The position numbers and the translations under genes were made by a program. A stretch of DNA of 64,000 bases from positions 17,955 through 81,954 of the forward strand of contig JBBDWK010000092.1 in NCBI GenBank assembly GCA_040902885.1. Reading direction: 5' to 3'. Positions 34,901 through 43,252 of this stretch are shown piece by piece. Source of the stretch: JBBDWK01 sp040902885. Its GTDB lineage: Bacteria; Acidobacteriota; Terriglobia; Bryobacterales; Bryobacteraceae. The notes below the pieces were generated by a model that did not search any database, was not told the DNA's origin, and was given only the letters and a program-made list of their open reading frames with translations. Positions within the stretch are counted from its first letter, which is position 1, and every line of letters begins with the position of its first letter.

Positions 34901-35173
34901 ATGAATCTCACCATCAAAGACCCGGAAGCCCACCGCCTCGCTCGGGCCATCGCCCAGGCCACGGGTGAAACCATGACTCGTGTCGTCACCGAAGCTCTGC
35001 GCGAACGCTACGAACGCCTGCAAAGCCGGCGCAGGAAAGCGCCAGGGGAAGAACTTCTCGCTATTGCCAAGCGTGCCTCCGACCAAGTCAAGCGTCCATA
35101 CCTCGATCACGCCAAACTCCTCTACGACCGACGCGGTCTGCCCAAATCAGCCGCGCAACCGCTCCGGCCATAG
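34901..35173 (+). CDS. Orphan VapB-type antitoxin (Rv0623-like, PSK transcription-factor family)
   Basis: A protein of 90 residues. The N-terminal DNA-binding part reads MNLTIKDPEAHRLARAIAQA and TGETMTRVVTEALRERYERL, typical of this antitoxin family. The C-terminal toxin-binding tail ends in DHAKLLYDRRGLPK, close to the family's D-H-x-x-L-L-Y-D-x-x-G-L-P. A VapC PIN-domain toxin normally follows directly, but none is present: the next gene, 24 bp on, encodes a DUF1795 protein. It may be a leftover, an antitoxin for a toxin elsewhere, or a regulator of the neighbouring genes. Confidence 0.82.
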   Translation: MNLTIKDPEAHRLARAIAQATGETMTRVVTEALRERYERLQSRRRKAPGEELLAIAKRASDQVKRPYLDHAKLLYDRRGLPKSAAQPLRP

Positions 35174-35197
35174 TTTAGAATCTTAGGTCGGTAGCTT

Positions 35198-35665
35198 ATG
35201 GTTCATTTCACGGTTGGGCCTTTCTCTCTTGACGTGCCCGAAGCCTGGACCCTCAGCACGGTGATTCTGGTCGGCCCTCCGCCTCAACAGCAGCCGGCAT
35301 CGGGCATGCTGCGCCGGGCCAACACGGCGCTAGCCTTCCAGCGGAATCTGATTGCCACAATGGAGGCCGTCTCGGAGGCGGAGACGCCCGAGTCGTATGT
35401 GGACAGGCAGATTCGGGGTCTGCGCGAGGCCGGCGTGAGCCAGTGGGAGGCGAATGAACCGGAGCAGGTTCAGCTTGAAAACGGCCGCGCTGGACTGCTG
35501 ACCGAACAGGTCGTTGTGGGCGCTGGCGGCGAACACGTTCGCCAGATGCAACTGGTCAGCATCAAGAACGGGGTCGCCTACACCGTGATCCTTTCGCACC
35601 TGGACGGAGACCAGTTCGACGCGGTGCGAGACGAATTTCGCGGCATTCTCTTGAGCTTCACATAG
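35198..35665 (+). CDS. DUF1795/DcrB-like protein
   Basis: A protein of 155 residues without a signal peptide. The pattern VGPFSLDVPEAWTLSTVILV near the start, then SYVDRQIRGLREAGV, and the strand pair around LLTEQVVVGAGGEHVRQMQL match DUF1795 (DcrB fold). Cytosolic members of this fold (EagR proteins) act as chaperones for membrane segments of type VI effectors; DcrB itself is a lipoprotein. The absence of a signal here favours a cytosolic chaperone-like role, which is inference. The 3' end overlaps the oppositely oriented FHIPEP-like gene by 8 bp. Confidence 0.75.
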   Translation: MVHFTVGPFSLDVPEAWTLSTVILVGPPPQQQPASGMLRRANTALAFQRNLIATMEAVSEAETPESYVDRQIRGLREAGVSQWEANEPEQVQLENGRAGLLTEQVVVGAGGEHVRQMQLVSIKNGVAYTVILSHLDGDQFDAVRDEFRGILLSFT

Positions 35666-37352
35666 CTACGGTTGTGGTTCCCGGCCAACCAATGGAACCG
35701 GCGACCTGCACGGAAATGTCCGCCAGTTCTACCTCTTCATACGAAAAGACCGCTGCGCCCGGAACCTCATCCGCAATCAGTTCCCGCACCAGCGCCCGGA
35801 TACTCCCGGCTGTGAGGATGGCTGGCGGGTGAACGCCGAGCGAAGGCTCAACCTTTTGACGAATCGATGTAACCAGCCGGCTCAACTCGCCGGCCGGCAG
35901 CATGGGTGTGTCTGAAGCTCCCCGCGAGGCCGCCAGATGGCCCAGTAGTATCGCCTGGGCGGCCGGAGCGAGCTCGTAAGCGTTGAGCGTGCGCAGATAC
36001 CGCGTGTGATTGAGAACGATTCCGCGCTTCAGCCCTAGCCGTACATAGTCGATCATTTCCGTCTCGGTTGGCGGCCCGAGCGCGGCGAGCTTTCGATCCA
36101 TGGCAAGCCGGTCGTCGAACACAACCGTTTCCAGAGTGCGGGCGGGAACCCAGTCGAAGGTCAGGAGCCTTTCAAGAATGGTGGCGAAATCCAGGATCGG
36201 GACGCCCTCGCGAAGCATTGCGCGTAATACGCGTGCGATCCAGCCGACGGAAAGCCCGCGCGCGGCCGCGGCCGCCAGCGCCGGGTGGTCTTCGTCCAGC
36301 AGCGACAGCTCGGTTTCGACCACGTCGCTCGTGATCAGAAGCCAGGCATGCCGCCGGATGACGCCGAAGATTGCGTTCGCCAGGTTCGATACGCGGTCTT
36401 CGTCGGCACTCCACCAATAGTCAAAGGGCGTCTCCTCCGGCGGAGTGAAGCTGTCATTCACCGCTACCTGGACCTGGGTCCAACTACATTCCCCATCGGA
36501 CTCGAAAATGATTTCAGGGACTCGGACGCCGAGTTCGCCGAAGGTGCGGTCACGGACTCCTCCGAAAATTCGTTTGATGTCCTCGCCGATCTTTGGGTTC
36601 GTAATCGAAAAAGGCGCTTCCAGGCCGGGAAAGAGCGCCGCAAGCGTTTCCGGAGCGAGCCGGACGCGAACGCCCTTCCCGCCCAGACGAGAGATCAAGT
36701 TCTCGGCGGTGTCCTCACCGGTCTTCCCTTCCAGCAATCCGTCGGCGATGGTCTGGAATACGGTCACCGGCCGGGCGAGCGACATCCGCAGTTCCAATGC
36801 GGGGCGGAGGATCGCAAGCAGACGCGCCGGATTCAGCGGTGCAAGGGCCTTAGCCCGCCGGGGATCGAGCAGAAGCAGGCCTCGCTCCAGCAGTTCGGCG
36901 GCTTGCTCCGATGCCAGAAGATCCTCCGGATGGTTGCGCAAGATCCGGCAGCAGACCGACTCCACAACGTCCGCCAGCATCTCCGGGCGAAGGTGGTTCG
37001 GGGAAGCGAGACGCCGCTCCAGCCAATGGTAGAAGCCGTGCGAAGGCGGCGAGATGGTGTCTTCGGGATCGGCCCGGCGCCAAGCCTCAACAAGCAACTC
37101 ATGAGCGGCGCCGCGATACCGCCCGCTTAGCAACAACCGGAGCGGCCGGGCGTCGGTGGAAGTTGCCACCACGATGCCTGCCTTGCCCTGCAGTCCGAGA
37201 TCCGCCAGCAATGCATCCAGATCGGCCGCGACGCCGCGCACGATGGAATCGCGGTGGGGGCCTGCGGCCAAAGAGGCAAGAAACGGCGCAATCTCGATCC
37301 GGATGGCGACCTGCGGCGGTCCCGATTCAGCCGATCTAGCCGATTTCTCCAC
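35658..37352 (-). CDS. Soluble protein with FlhA/SctV cytoplasmic (FHIPEP C-terminal) domain
   Basis: A protein of 564 residues with no transmembrane segment. Residues about 230-564 line up with the cytoplasmic domain of the type III export gate FlhA: GVRVPEIIFESD, IRRHAWLLITSDVVETELSL, IARVLRAMLREGVPILDFAT, YVRLGLKRGIVLNH, and a final ILTAGSIRALVRELI with VFSYEEVELADI. The N-terminal 230 residues are helical and may hold a partial repeat of the same fold (VAIRIEIAPFLASL). The export-channel domain of FlhA (about 330 residues, eight helices) is absent. The start overlaps the end of the upstream TPR-FHIPEP gene by 17 bp. Confidence 0.75.
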   Translation of the reverse strand: MEKSARSAESGPPQVAIRIEIAPFLASLAAGPHRDSIVRGVAADLDALLADLGLQGKAGIVVATSTDARPLRLLLSGRYRGAAHELLVEAWRRADPEDTISPPSHGFYHWLERRLASPNHLRPEMLADVVESVCCRILRNHPEDLLASEQAAELLERGLLLLDPRRAKALAPLNPARLLAILRPALELRMSLARPVTVFQTIADGLLEGKTGEDTAENLISRLGGKGVRVRLAPETLAALFPGLEAPFSITNPKIGEDIKRIFGGVRDRTFGELGVRVPEIIFESDGECSWTQVQVAVNDSFTPPEETPFDYWWSADEDRVSNLANAIFGVIRRHAWLLITSDVVETELSLLDEDHPALAAAAARGLSVGWIARVLRAMLREGVPILDFATILERLLTFDWVPARTLETVVFDDRLAMDRKLAALGPPTETEMIDYVRLGLKRGIVLNHTRYLRTLNAYELAPAAQAILLGHLAASRGASDTPMLPAGELSRLVTSIRQKVEPSLGVHPPAILTAGSIRALVRELIADEVPGAAVFSYEEVELADISVQVAGSIGWPGTTTVAM

Positions 37353-40300
37353 GGATGCAGCTCCGCAACTCGTCCGGCATTTCTCCGGAAGCGAGCACCA
37401 TAACCTGAGGGAATTCCGTCTCGATGAGTCGGGCGGCCTGCGGCCGGACGTCCGTCACAACCCCCGTGCGCCAGCCGTCGGCGGAATTGATCTGTTGGGC
37501 GACAGCGGCCAGCAGATCGTCTCTGGTTTCAGGCGGCGCCGCGAATACCCGCTTTCCGTCATCTTCCCGAATGCAAGTTCGGAGAGTGGCTTCGAAGCGG
37601 CCGGAGAGCCGCAGGAATCGGGTGCGATTGCCGTTTCGGGCGAGAGATTCCCGTTCGCGCAGTCGAATCGCTTCCACGATCGGCGTGAGATCGCAGCCCG
37701 GCTTCCACGTTTCGCCAAACACCTGAATGATCCCGCTCAGATTGCCGATTGTAACGCGTTCCCGCAACAGCGACTGGAGCACCCGAAAGAAGCCAAGCCG
37801 GGACTGAAAGGCTTCCGGCCCGGGATCCAGCAGATCAACACGAAGTTTGGTCTCTTCCGTCTTATGGAACGCGCGCAAAAGCCGGTCCACGTCCTGGAAG
37901 CGCAGCAGGACAGCCAAATTCCGCCGCACAACGAACTCCAGGCGCCGCGCAACGTACTCCTCCCACGTCCAGAGTTCAACGCCCATCGGCTCAATTTCTT
38001 TCGCGGATTCGTCCGCGATCCAGGCTCCGTCCGTCTCTCCGGTCAAGGGGTTGAAGCTGAAGGGAACCCTGCGAATCCTTTCAGGCACGAGGCTTTCGAT
38101 AGCGCGGAAATGCGGGCAGAATTTCGAGTCCGGCCAAACCCGGTCGTACGCCATCGGGTTCCGGTTGAGTCCTATGACGTAGTGGTGTTCCGGCACGCTT
38201 TCGATGACCCGAGGCGCCGGGGACGGAGAGATTTTGAATCCGAACTCCCGCTCCACTTCCTGCATCCGAAGCTTTACCTGCACGGAGAGCCGGTTCGCCT
38301 TCAGCGAGCCATGCACTTCGAGCGCCAGGGAAGCCACTCCCAGAAGAGAGCTTTCCGCGAATACCCCCACGCTTGCATCCTTGCCAGAAGACCGCAAGGC
38401 AGCACGCCGGAGCGTAAAGCGGGCGCTTCGGACGTCCTCCCAGGCGGCCATCCGGCCAGCTTGGTGGTGCTCCTTCTCCCGTTCCGCGAGCCAATGATGC
38501 AACCGCTCGAATGCGCGCGCATCGGCAGGCTTTTTTGAAATCTGCCCTACGAAGTATCGAACCGTGCGATCCCAGGGGGTGGAATCGCCGACCTGAATCC
38601 GATCGAGTTCCCGCAGTGCCTGGGCGGGCTTCTTCGACTGCCACTTCTCTAGCGCGGCCTCGGCGGCGAGGTGCTCCAGTTGTTCGCCGGCATATCTTAC
38701 TACGTGCTCGTCGCCGTGCTCCCTCGCCCGGCGATAGAGCCGTTCTTTTTGCTCCTGGTCGAGCGGAGCGCCGGAAACCCAGGTCAGGGCCCAAAATGCG
38801 GCGGGGTTTTCCGCTAGCCATCCCTCAATCAACCCGGCGACCTTTTTCTGGTAGACCCCGCTTTCAGCCAAAGCGCTGCGGGACAGAGTTCGCAGCAGTT
38901 CGAAATCGCTGGGCCAGAAATTCTCGCAGAGGAAGTGAAGCGACTGGTCGAGATTCGGCGCTTCGATGCCGAGGCGTTCGCGATGCTCCGCTGGAAGCGA
39001 ACGGAGGCCGGTAACCCAGGCAACCAGCGCCGCCACGTGGATGTCCGTAAGCTCCCGCTTCCAGCGGTACATCGAACGGCGGTCGCGTTTTCCCGGCAAG
39101 GACAGGTCGATGCGCGACTCGCCATCCGCGGCCGGCCGCCACATCCACTCGTGAGGCAACAGCCTTTTGGCGATTCCCGGAGCGGATTTCCAGAGCTCTT
39201 TCGCCAGGCGGTCCTTATCCCGAATCTCCTCCTTCGCGATTTTGATCTGGCTTCTCAAGGCGGCGATCGAATTCTGAAGCTCGGCCACTTCCCCGGAAGG
39301 CGCGGCGCCTTGCGAGAGGTCCGGGTAAGCCGGCGCCGGCTGGCCCCGCTGGTTTTGCCCCCGCGCGCCTTCCTCCTGAGGCGGTTTCTGGTACTGGCGC
39401 TTCGAGACGGCCGGTTTCTCCGGCTTTTCACAGGATGCCTGGGCTTTGGCCGCGGACTTCAGCGAGTCGCGCTTCTCCTTCAATTCCAAAACGAGATCCC
39501 GTCTCCTGGCTCTTGCCTGGGAGGCTGCTTCCATTGCCGAGCGCGTCATCTGCAGCACACGCGTCAGCCACTGAAGCTGCCCCTCCAGCCACGAAGGCGC
39601 GAGTTCGGCCGCTTTCCTGACGCACTCGCGCGCCCGCTCCTCATCGGACAGCAGAATGGCCAGATTCGATGAGGGGATCGGGAAAGCGGGGTAAAGCTCG
39701 CTCGATTCCTCGAACGCGGCGCGCGCCTTGGTTTCATAACCGGGGTCGCCCGTACGCAGATACATGTTCCAGCAGGCTTCGCCAAAATCGTTCAGGACGA
39801 AAGCATAGACAGTGTCGGCCGTTTGCCGGGAAACCGGGGAGCCGGGCGTCCGAATCGCACTCTGCCGGTATCCGCCAACCTTCTCCTTGAAAGCCTCCAC
39901 GCGCGCGATCAGGGCATGGTTCATGCGCACCGGCCTGTATAACGATACGCTTGCGTTGTGCGACGCGCTCAAGGCCAGTTCTTCGAGCAGCCCTTCCACG
40001 AAGAGTGTGTGCGCCTCGCCGAGCCGGTTCTCTTCCGCCGCGATTCTGGCCAGACCGTAGTTGACACGGCAGATTGAGGTGGCCGGTTTTATCAATTTGA
40101 ATCCGCGCCCTTGTCCGTAATCGAACTTCGCCTGAGCCGTCTTACCGAGCAGCCACTGCAGATACCCGCGGCTGGCCCAGGCGTCCACGTTCCCGGGATT
40201 CGTCCGGATCAGTTCCTCGAAATTCTTGAGCACCGGGCCGGCCCTCTCCGTCTCGAAGTTCGAGCGCTCACGCCAGAACTCTTCCGACTTTTGCGCAAGC

Positions 40301-41718
40301 AGTTGCCGCGCCACCTGAAAATGGGGGTCGAGATCGACCGCGCGGCGAAGGTCTTCGATGGCCGAAACCAGATTGAATTCGCAACACGCCCGGATGAAGA
40401 GAAAACCGGAATCCTGCTCCGCTTTGTTGGGGTTGAGGCGCTGCGCCGCGTTCAGTGTGTCGCGTGCCGCCGACAGATCTCCCATTTCCACGGACGTGAG
40501 CGCACAGGCAAGATGGGCGTCGAAAAGACAGTCCTTGCGATCCGGCGTCGCGGCGGAGATTTCGACGATTCGCTGGAGCGCATCCTCGCTGATGTCCTTG
40601 GCCTCGAAGATGGTTTGAACCCTCTGTCCCGAAATCTGTGCCAGGAGACGGCCGTACAGCAGCATGTTCGCGTAACCGATCTCGGCGCGGGCGCACAGCA
40701 GTTCCGAGCGGGCCAGGGCAGGCGAGATGTGGCTCAGCCATCGTTTGGCTTTGTGATACCGTCTGGCGGCCCGTTCCCTGAAGTCGTCCAGACGCGGGAA
40801 GATTTGCGACGGGCTTCGCAAACTTCCATCCAGGAGCGTGTACGACTCCTCGTAGAGCCGGGCGGCGTTGTCATAACCATCCAGCGTATTGGAGCGGGCG
40901 TAGCCTTCCGCCTCGAAGTACAAGGCCAGCGCGCGCAGATGTTTTGTGGGCAGCAGATCGATCTTGCCACGAATGTCTTTTTGGATCTGCCGGTAGAGCT
41001 CGGTCGCGACACTGAAATAGACTCTCTCGGGGATCTGCTCTTTCTCGTACTCAACACGGCTGGCGGAGGCTTCCTCGCCGGCCGTATTTTTTTCGGCCAG
41101 CGACGCCAGTTCGCACTCGATGCAATGCGCCAGAGTGTCCGGATCGTCCAGGGAACCGATGCGGATTCGCGGCGTAATCTCTACGCGATTCCCGCGCACC
41201 AAATACGTGCCGGAGATGTGGATGTGGGGTTCCTCGGAGGCGGCCTTGCGATTTTCAATGGTCTTCTCGTCCAGAAACCGCAACCGCCCCACACGCTCGC
41301 TGAGCTTCAACATGAGGTCGGCTGCCAGCCACTCAAATTCACGCACCGGCTTGGCGCTTCCCACGGGAGTGAAGGCCGCTATCGAGCATGTGTACCGGAA
41401 AGGCTGGCGGGCGTCTCGAAGCCGCAGGCGAACCCAGATGGCGGCCGTCGCGGAGCCAATCGCCAGAGCCAGCAGGATTTCGCTCGGCCCTGGCAGAATC
41501 GCATAGAGCTGCCGCAGCGATTCCCAGGGAGGCCATGACCAGGCGATCTGGCGCAATCCCTTCCAAAATTCCGACTGGGCGGCCAGAAGAGTCAACTGCA
41601 CGGCGACCGAGCCGACCGCGACTAGCCAGCCATACCGCCCGAGCTTCTGGTAGCGCCGCAGTCCGTGATCGATTTCCTCCGCTCTGGTGAGCAAGTCGCC
41701 CGGAGGAATAAAGGTCAT
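37336..41718 (-). CDS. Giant membrane-anchored TPR/coiled-coil protein ending in a FlhA-like cytoplasmic domain
   Basis: A protein of 1460 residues. Two membrane helices lie at about 29-48 and 82-102. A long helical region with TPR-like repeats follows (about 230-730), then a charged coiled-coil and a Lys/Gln/Pro-rich linker (about 735-830) and more helical repeats to about 1130. The last 330 residues match the FlhA/SctV cytoplasmic domain: EREFGFKISPSPAPRVIES, GAWIADESAKEIEPMGVELW, VARRLEFVVRRNLAVLLRFQ and VVTDVRPQAARLIETEFPQV. The ATG at 41718 is chosen because the promoter upstream would start transcription at about 41740, excluding the earlier ATG. Confidence 0.75.
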   Translation of the reverse strand: MTFIPPGDLLTRAEEIDHGLRRYQKLGRYGWLVAVGSVAVQLTLLAAQSEFWKGLRQIAWSWPPWESLRQLYAILPGPSEILLALAIGSATAAIWVRLRLRDARQPFRYTCSIAAFTPVGSAKPVREFEWLAADLMLKLSERVGRLRFLDEKTIENRKAASEEPHIHISGTYLVRGNRVEITPRIRIGSLDDPDTLAHCIECELASLAEKNTAGEEASASRVEYEKEQIPERVYFSVATELYRQIQKDIRGKIDLLPTKHLRALALYFEAEGYARSNTLDGYDNAARLYEESYTLLDGSLRSPSQIFPRLDDFRERAARRYHKAKRWLSHISPALARSELLCARAEIGYANMLLYGRLLAQISGQRVQTIFEAKDISEDALQRIVEISAATPDRKDCLFDAHLACALTSVEMGDLSAARDTLNAAQRLNPNKAEQDSGFLFIRACCEFNLVSAIEDLRRAVDLDPHFQVARQLLAQKSEEFWRERSNFETERAGPVLKNFEELIRTNPGNVDAWASRGYLQWLLGKTAQAKFDYGQGRGFKLIKPATSICRVNYGLARIAAEENRLGEAHTLFVEGLLEELALSASHNASVSLYRPVRMNHALIARVEAFKEKVGGYRQSAIRTPGSPVSRQTADTVYAFVLNDFGEACWNMYLRTGDPGYETKARAAFEESSELYPAFPIPSSNLAILLSDEERARECVRKAAELAPSWLEGQLQWLTRVLQMTRSAMEAASQARARRRDLVLELKEKRDSLKSAAKAQASCEKPEKPAVSKRQYQKPPQEEGARGQNQRGQPAPAYPDLSQGAAPSGEVAELQNSIAALRSQIKIAKEEIRDKDRLAKELWKSAPGIAKRLLPHEWMWRPAADGESRIDLSLPGKRDRRSMYRWKRELTDIHVAALVAWVTGLRSLPAEHRERLGIEAPNLDQSLHFLCENFWPSDFELLRTLSRSALAESGVYQKKVAGLIEGWLAENPAAFWALTWVSGAPLDQEQKERLYRRAREHGDEHVVRYAGEQLEHLAAEAALEKWQSKKPAQALRELDRIQVGDSTPWDRTVRYFVGQISKKPADARAFERLHHWLAEREKEHHQAGRMAAWEDVRSARFTLRRAALRSSGKDASVGVFAESSLLGVASLALEVHGSLKANRLSVQVKLRMQEVEREFGFKISPSPAPRVIESVPEHHYVIGLNRNPMAYDRVWPDSKFCPHFRAIESLVPERIRRVPFSFNPLTGETDGAWIADESAKEIEPMGVELWTWEEYVARRLEFVVRRNLAVLLRFQDVDRLLRAFHKTEETKLRVDLLDPGPEAFQSRLGFFRVLQSLLRERVTIGNLSGIIQVFGETWKPGCDLTPIVEAIRLRERESLARNGNRTRFLRLSGRFEATLRTCIREDDGKRVFAAPPETRDDLLAAVAQQINSADGWRTGVVTDVRPQAARLIETEFPQVMVLASGEMPDELRSCIRGEIG

Positions 41719-41746
41719 AGTAGGGTTCCCCTGCTGTAGCATGCCA

Positions 41747-41776
41747 AAGATATGCCGGTTGCGATTTATCTGTCAA
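41747..41776 (-). promoter_or_regulatory. Sigma-70-like promoter of the TPR-FHIPEP operon
   Basis: Read on the minus strand, TTGACA (41771-41776) and TATCTT (41747-41752) are 18 bp apart. The predicted transcription start is near 41740, about 22 nt ahead of the ATG at 41718, with AGGGGAA in between. It lies in the divergent gap shared with the PQQ-propeller gene. Confidence 0.65.
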
Positions 41777-41827
41777 TAAGGCGCGTTGGTCCAGCTTTTC
41801 CGGTGGGAGCGTGATAAAAGAAGATAC

Positions 41828-43252
41828 ATGGCGGCAACAAGACTCGGTTTTACATTGCCATTTCTGACAACGATGCTGCTTCTGGCATCCGACTGGCCGC
41901 AGTTCCGAGGGCCGAACGCCTCCGGCGTGTCCCAGGACACGAAGCTTCCGGTGGAATTTGGGCCTGAACGGAATGTCGTCTGGAGGACGGCGTTGCCGCC
42001 TGGCCATTCCTCCCCCTCGGTTGCCGGTGACAAGATCTTCCTGACGGCCTTCGAGAACGAAAAGCTTTTCACCATCGCCGTGGACCGCGCCACCGGACGA
42101 ATTCTGTGGCGGCGCGAAGCGCCCCGGCCCCGGAAACACGAACTGGAGCGTCCAGCCAACAGTCCCGTCTCCGCGTCACCAGTCAGCGACGGGCGGAACG
42201 TTTACGTATTCTTCCAGGATTTTGGTCTTCTCGATTACGGGCCCGACGGTAACGAGGTGTGGCGCATGCCGCTGGGACCCTTCAACAACCCCTTCGGCCA
42301 TGGCGCCTCGCCAATCCTGACCGGCGAGACGCTGCTCATGGTTTGCGATCAGGATACCGACTCGTTCCTGCTCGCGATCGATAAGAACAGCGGCCGCGTC
42401 CTGTGGCGCAGGGACCGTCCTCACGCTCAGCGTGGCTACGCGACGCCGGTTCTCTACCAACCTCCTGGGAAACCATTGCAGGTGATTGTCGCAGGCTCGT
42501 ACCGGCTCTCAGGGTACGACGTCAGAACCGGCAAGGAGATCTGGGGCGTGGGCCGCCTCCCGTGGCAGATCAAACCAACCCCTGTTCTGGCCGACGATGT
42601 GATCTACTTCGCCACTTATTCCGGCGAGTCCGATCCGGGCGAGCAGGAAATCCTGCCCCCGTTCGACGAAGCCCTCGCCAAAATGGACGCGAACAAGGAC
42701 GGCAAGCTCTCCAAGGACGAGATCGTGGACCCCCGATCGAAGGACCGATTTGACGAATACCTGGATCTGGACGACACCGGGTACCTGGAACAACGGGACT
42801 GGAAGCAGCTTCAGGAACGCCGTCTGGGAGAGAACTCGCTGCGCGCTTACCGGCTGGGCGGGGAGGGCGATCTGACCGAGCGTAATTTTCTCTGGAAGAA
42901 CCCGAGGTCTCTGCCCAACGTTCCTTCCCCGCTCGTTTACCGCGGCGTGTTGTACACGTTGAAGGAGGGCGGCATTCTCACTTCTTTTGATATTAAGACG
43001 GGCGAAATCGTCAAACAGGCCCGCCTCCAGGGCGCGCTGGGCGCCTACTTCTCCTCGCCAGTGGCCGCCGACGGTAAGATTTATGCGGTCAGCGAAGAAG
43101 GCAAAGCCGCTGTAATTCAGGCCGGCGCTACATGGGAGCTGCTTGGCGTAAACGACCTGGGCGACGGGTGCAAAGCCACTCCGGCGATCGCCGACGGGAA
43201 ACTTTACGTGCGCACGTACGGCGCACTGTACTGTTTCGCGAGAACAGATTAG
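41828..43252 (+). CDS. Secreted PQQ-like beta-propeller protein with EF-hand insertion
   Basis: A protein of 474 residues with a signal-like N-terminus (FTLPFLTTMLLLASDW). PQQ/quinoprotein-type propeller blades recur: DWPQFRGPNASGVS, AVDRATGRILWRRE, AIDKNSGRVLWRRD, GYDVRTGKEIWGVG and SFDIKTGEIVKQA. Between blades (about residues 285-320) is an EF-hand-like insert, MDANKDGKLSKDEI, followed by a degenerate second loop, LDLDDTGYLEQRDW. The propeller probably binds a ligand or protein rather than acting as a quinone dehydrogenase, since no catalytic Asp/Cys pair is evident. It converges with the dehydrogenase gene; the ends overlap by 4 bp. Confidence 0.87.
   Translation: MAATRLGFTLPFLTTMLLLASDWPQFRGPNASGVSQDTKLPVEFGPERNVVWRTALPPGHSSPSVAGDKIFLTAFENEKLFTIAVDRATGRILWRREAPRPRKHELERPANSPVSASPVSDGRNVYVFFQDFGLLDYGPDGNEVWRMPLGPFNNPFGHGASPILTGETLLMVCDQDTDSFLLAIDKNSGRVLWRRDRPHAQRGYATPVLYQPPGKPLQVIVAGSYRLSGYDVRTGKEIWGVGRLPWQIKPTPVLADDVIYFATYSGESDPGEQEILPPFDEALAKMDANKDGKLSKDEIVDPRSKDRFDEYLDLDDTGYLEQRDWKQLQERRLGENSLRAYRLGGEGDLTERNFLWKNPRSLPNVPSPLVYRGVLYTLKEGGILTSFDIKTGEIVKQARLQGALGAYFSSPVAADGKIYAVSEEGKAAVIQAGATWELLGVNDLGDGCKATPAIADGKLYVRTYGALYCFARTD

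Noticed and set aside
35658..41718. The FHIPEP-like proteins as true flagellar FlhA or a type III secretion gate
   Set aside because: The N-terminal eight-helix channel domain is missing in both, and no other export-apparatus genes are nearby.
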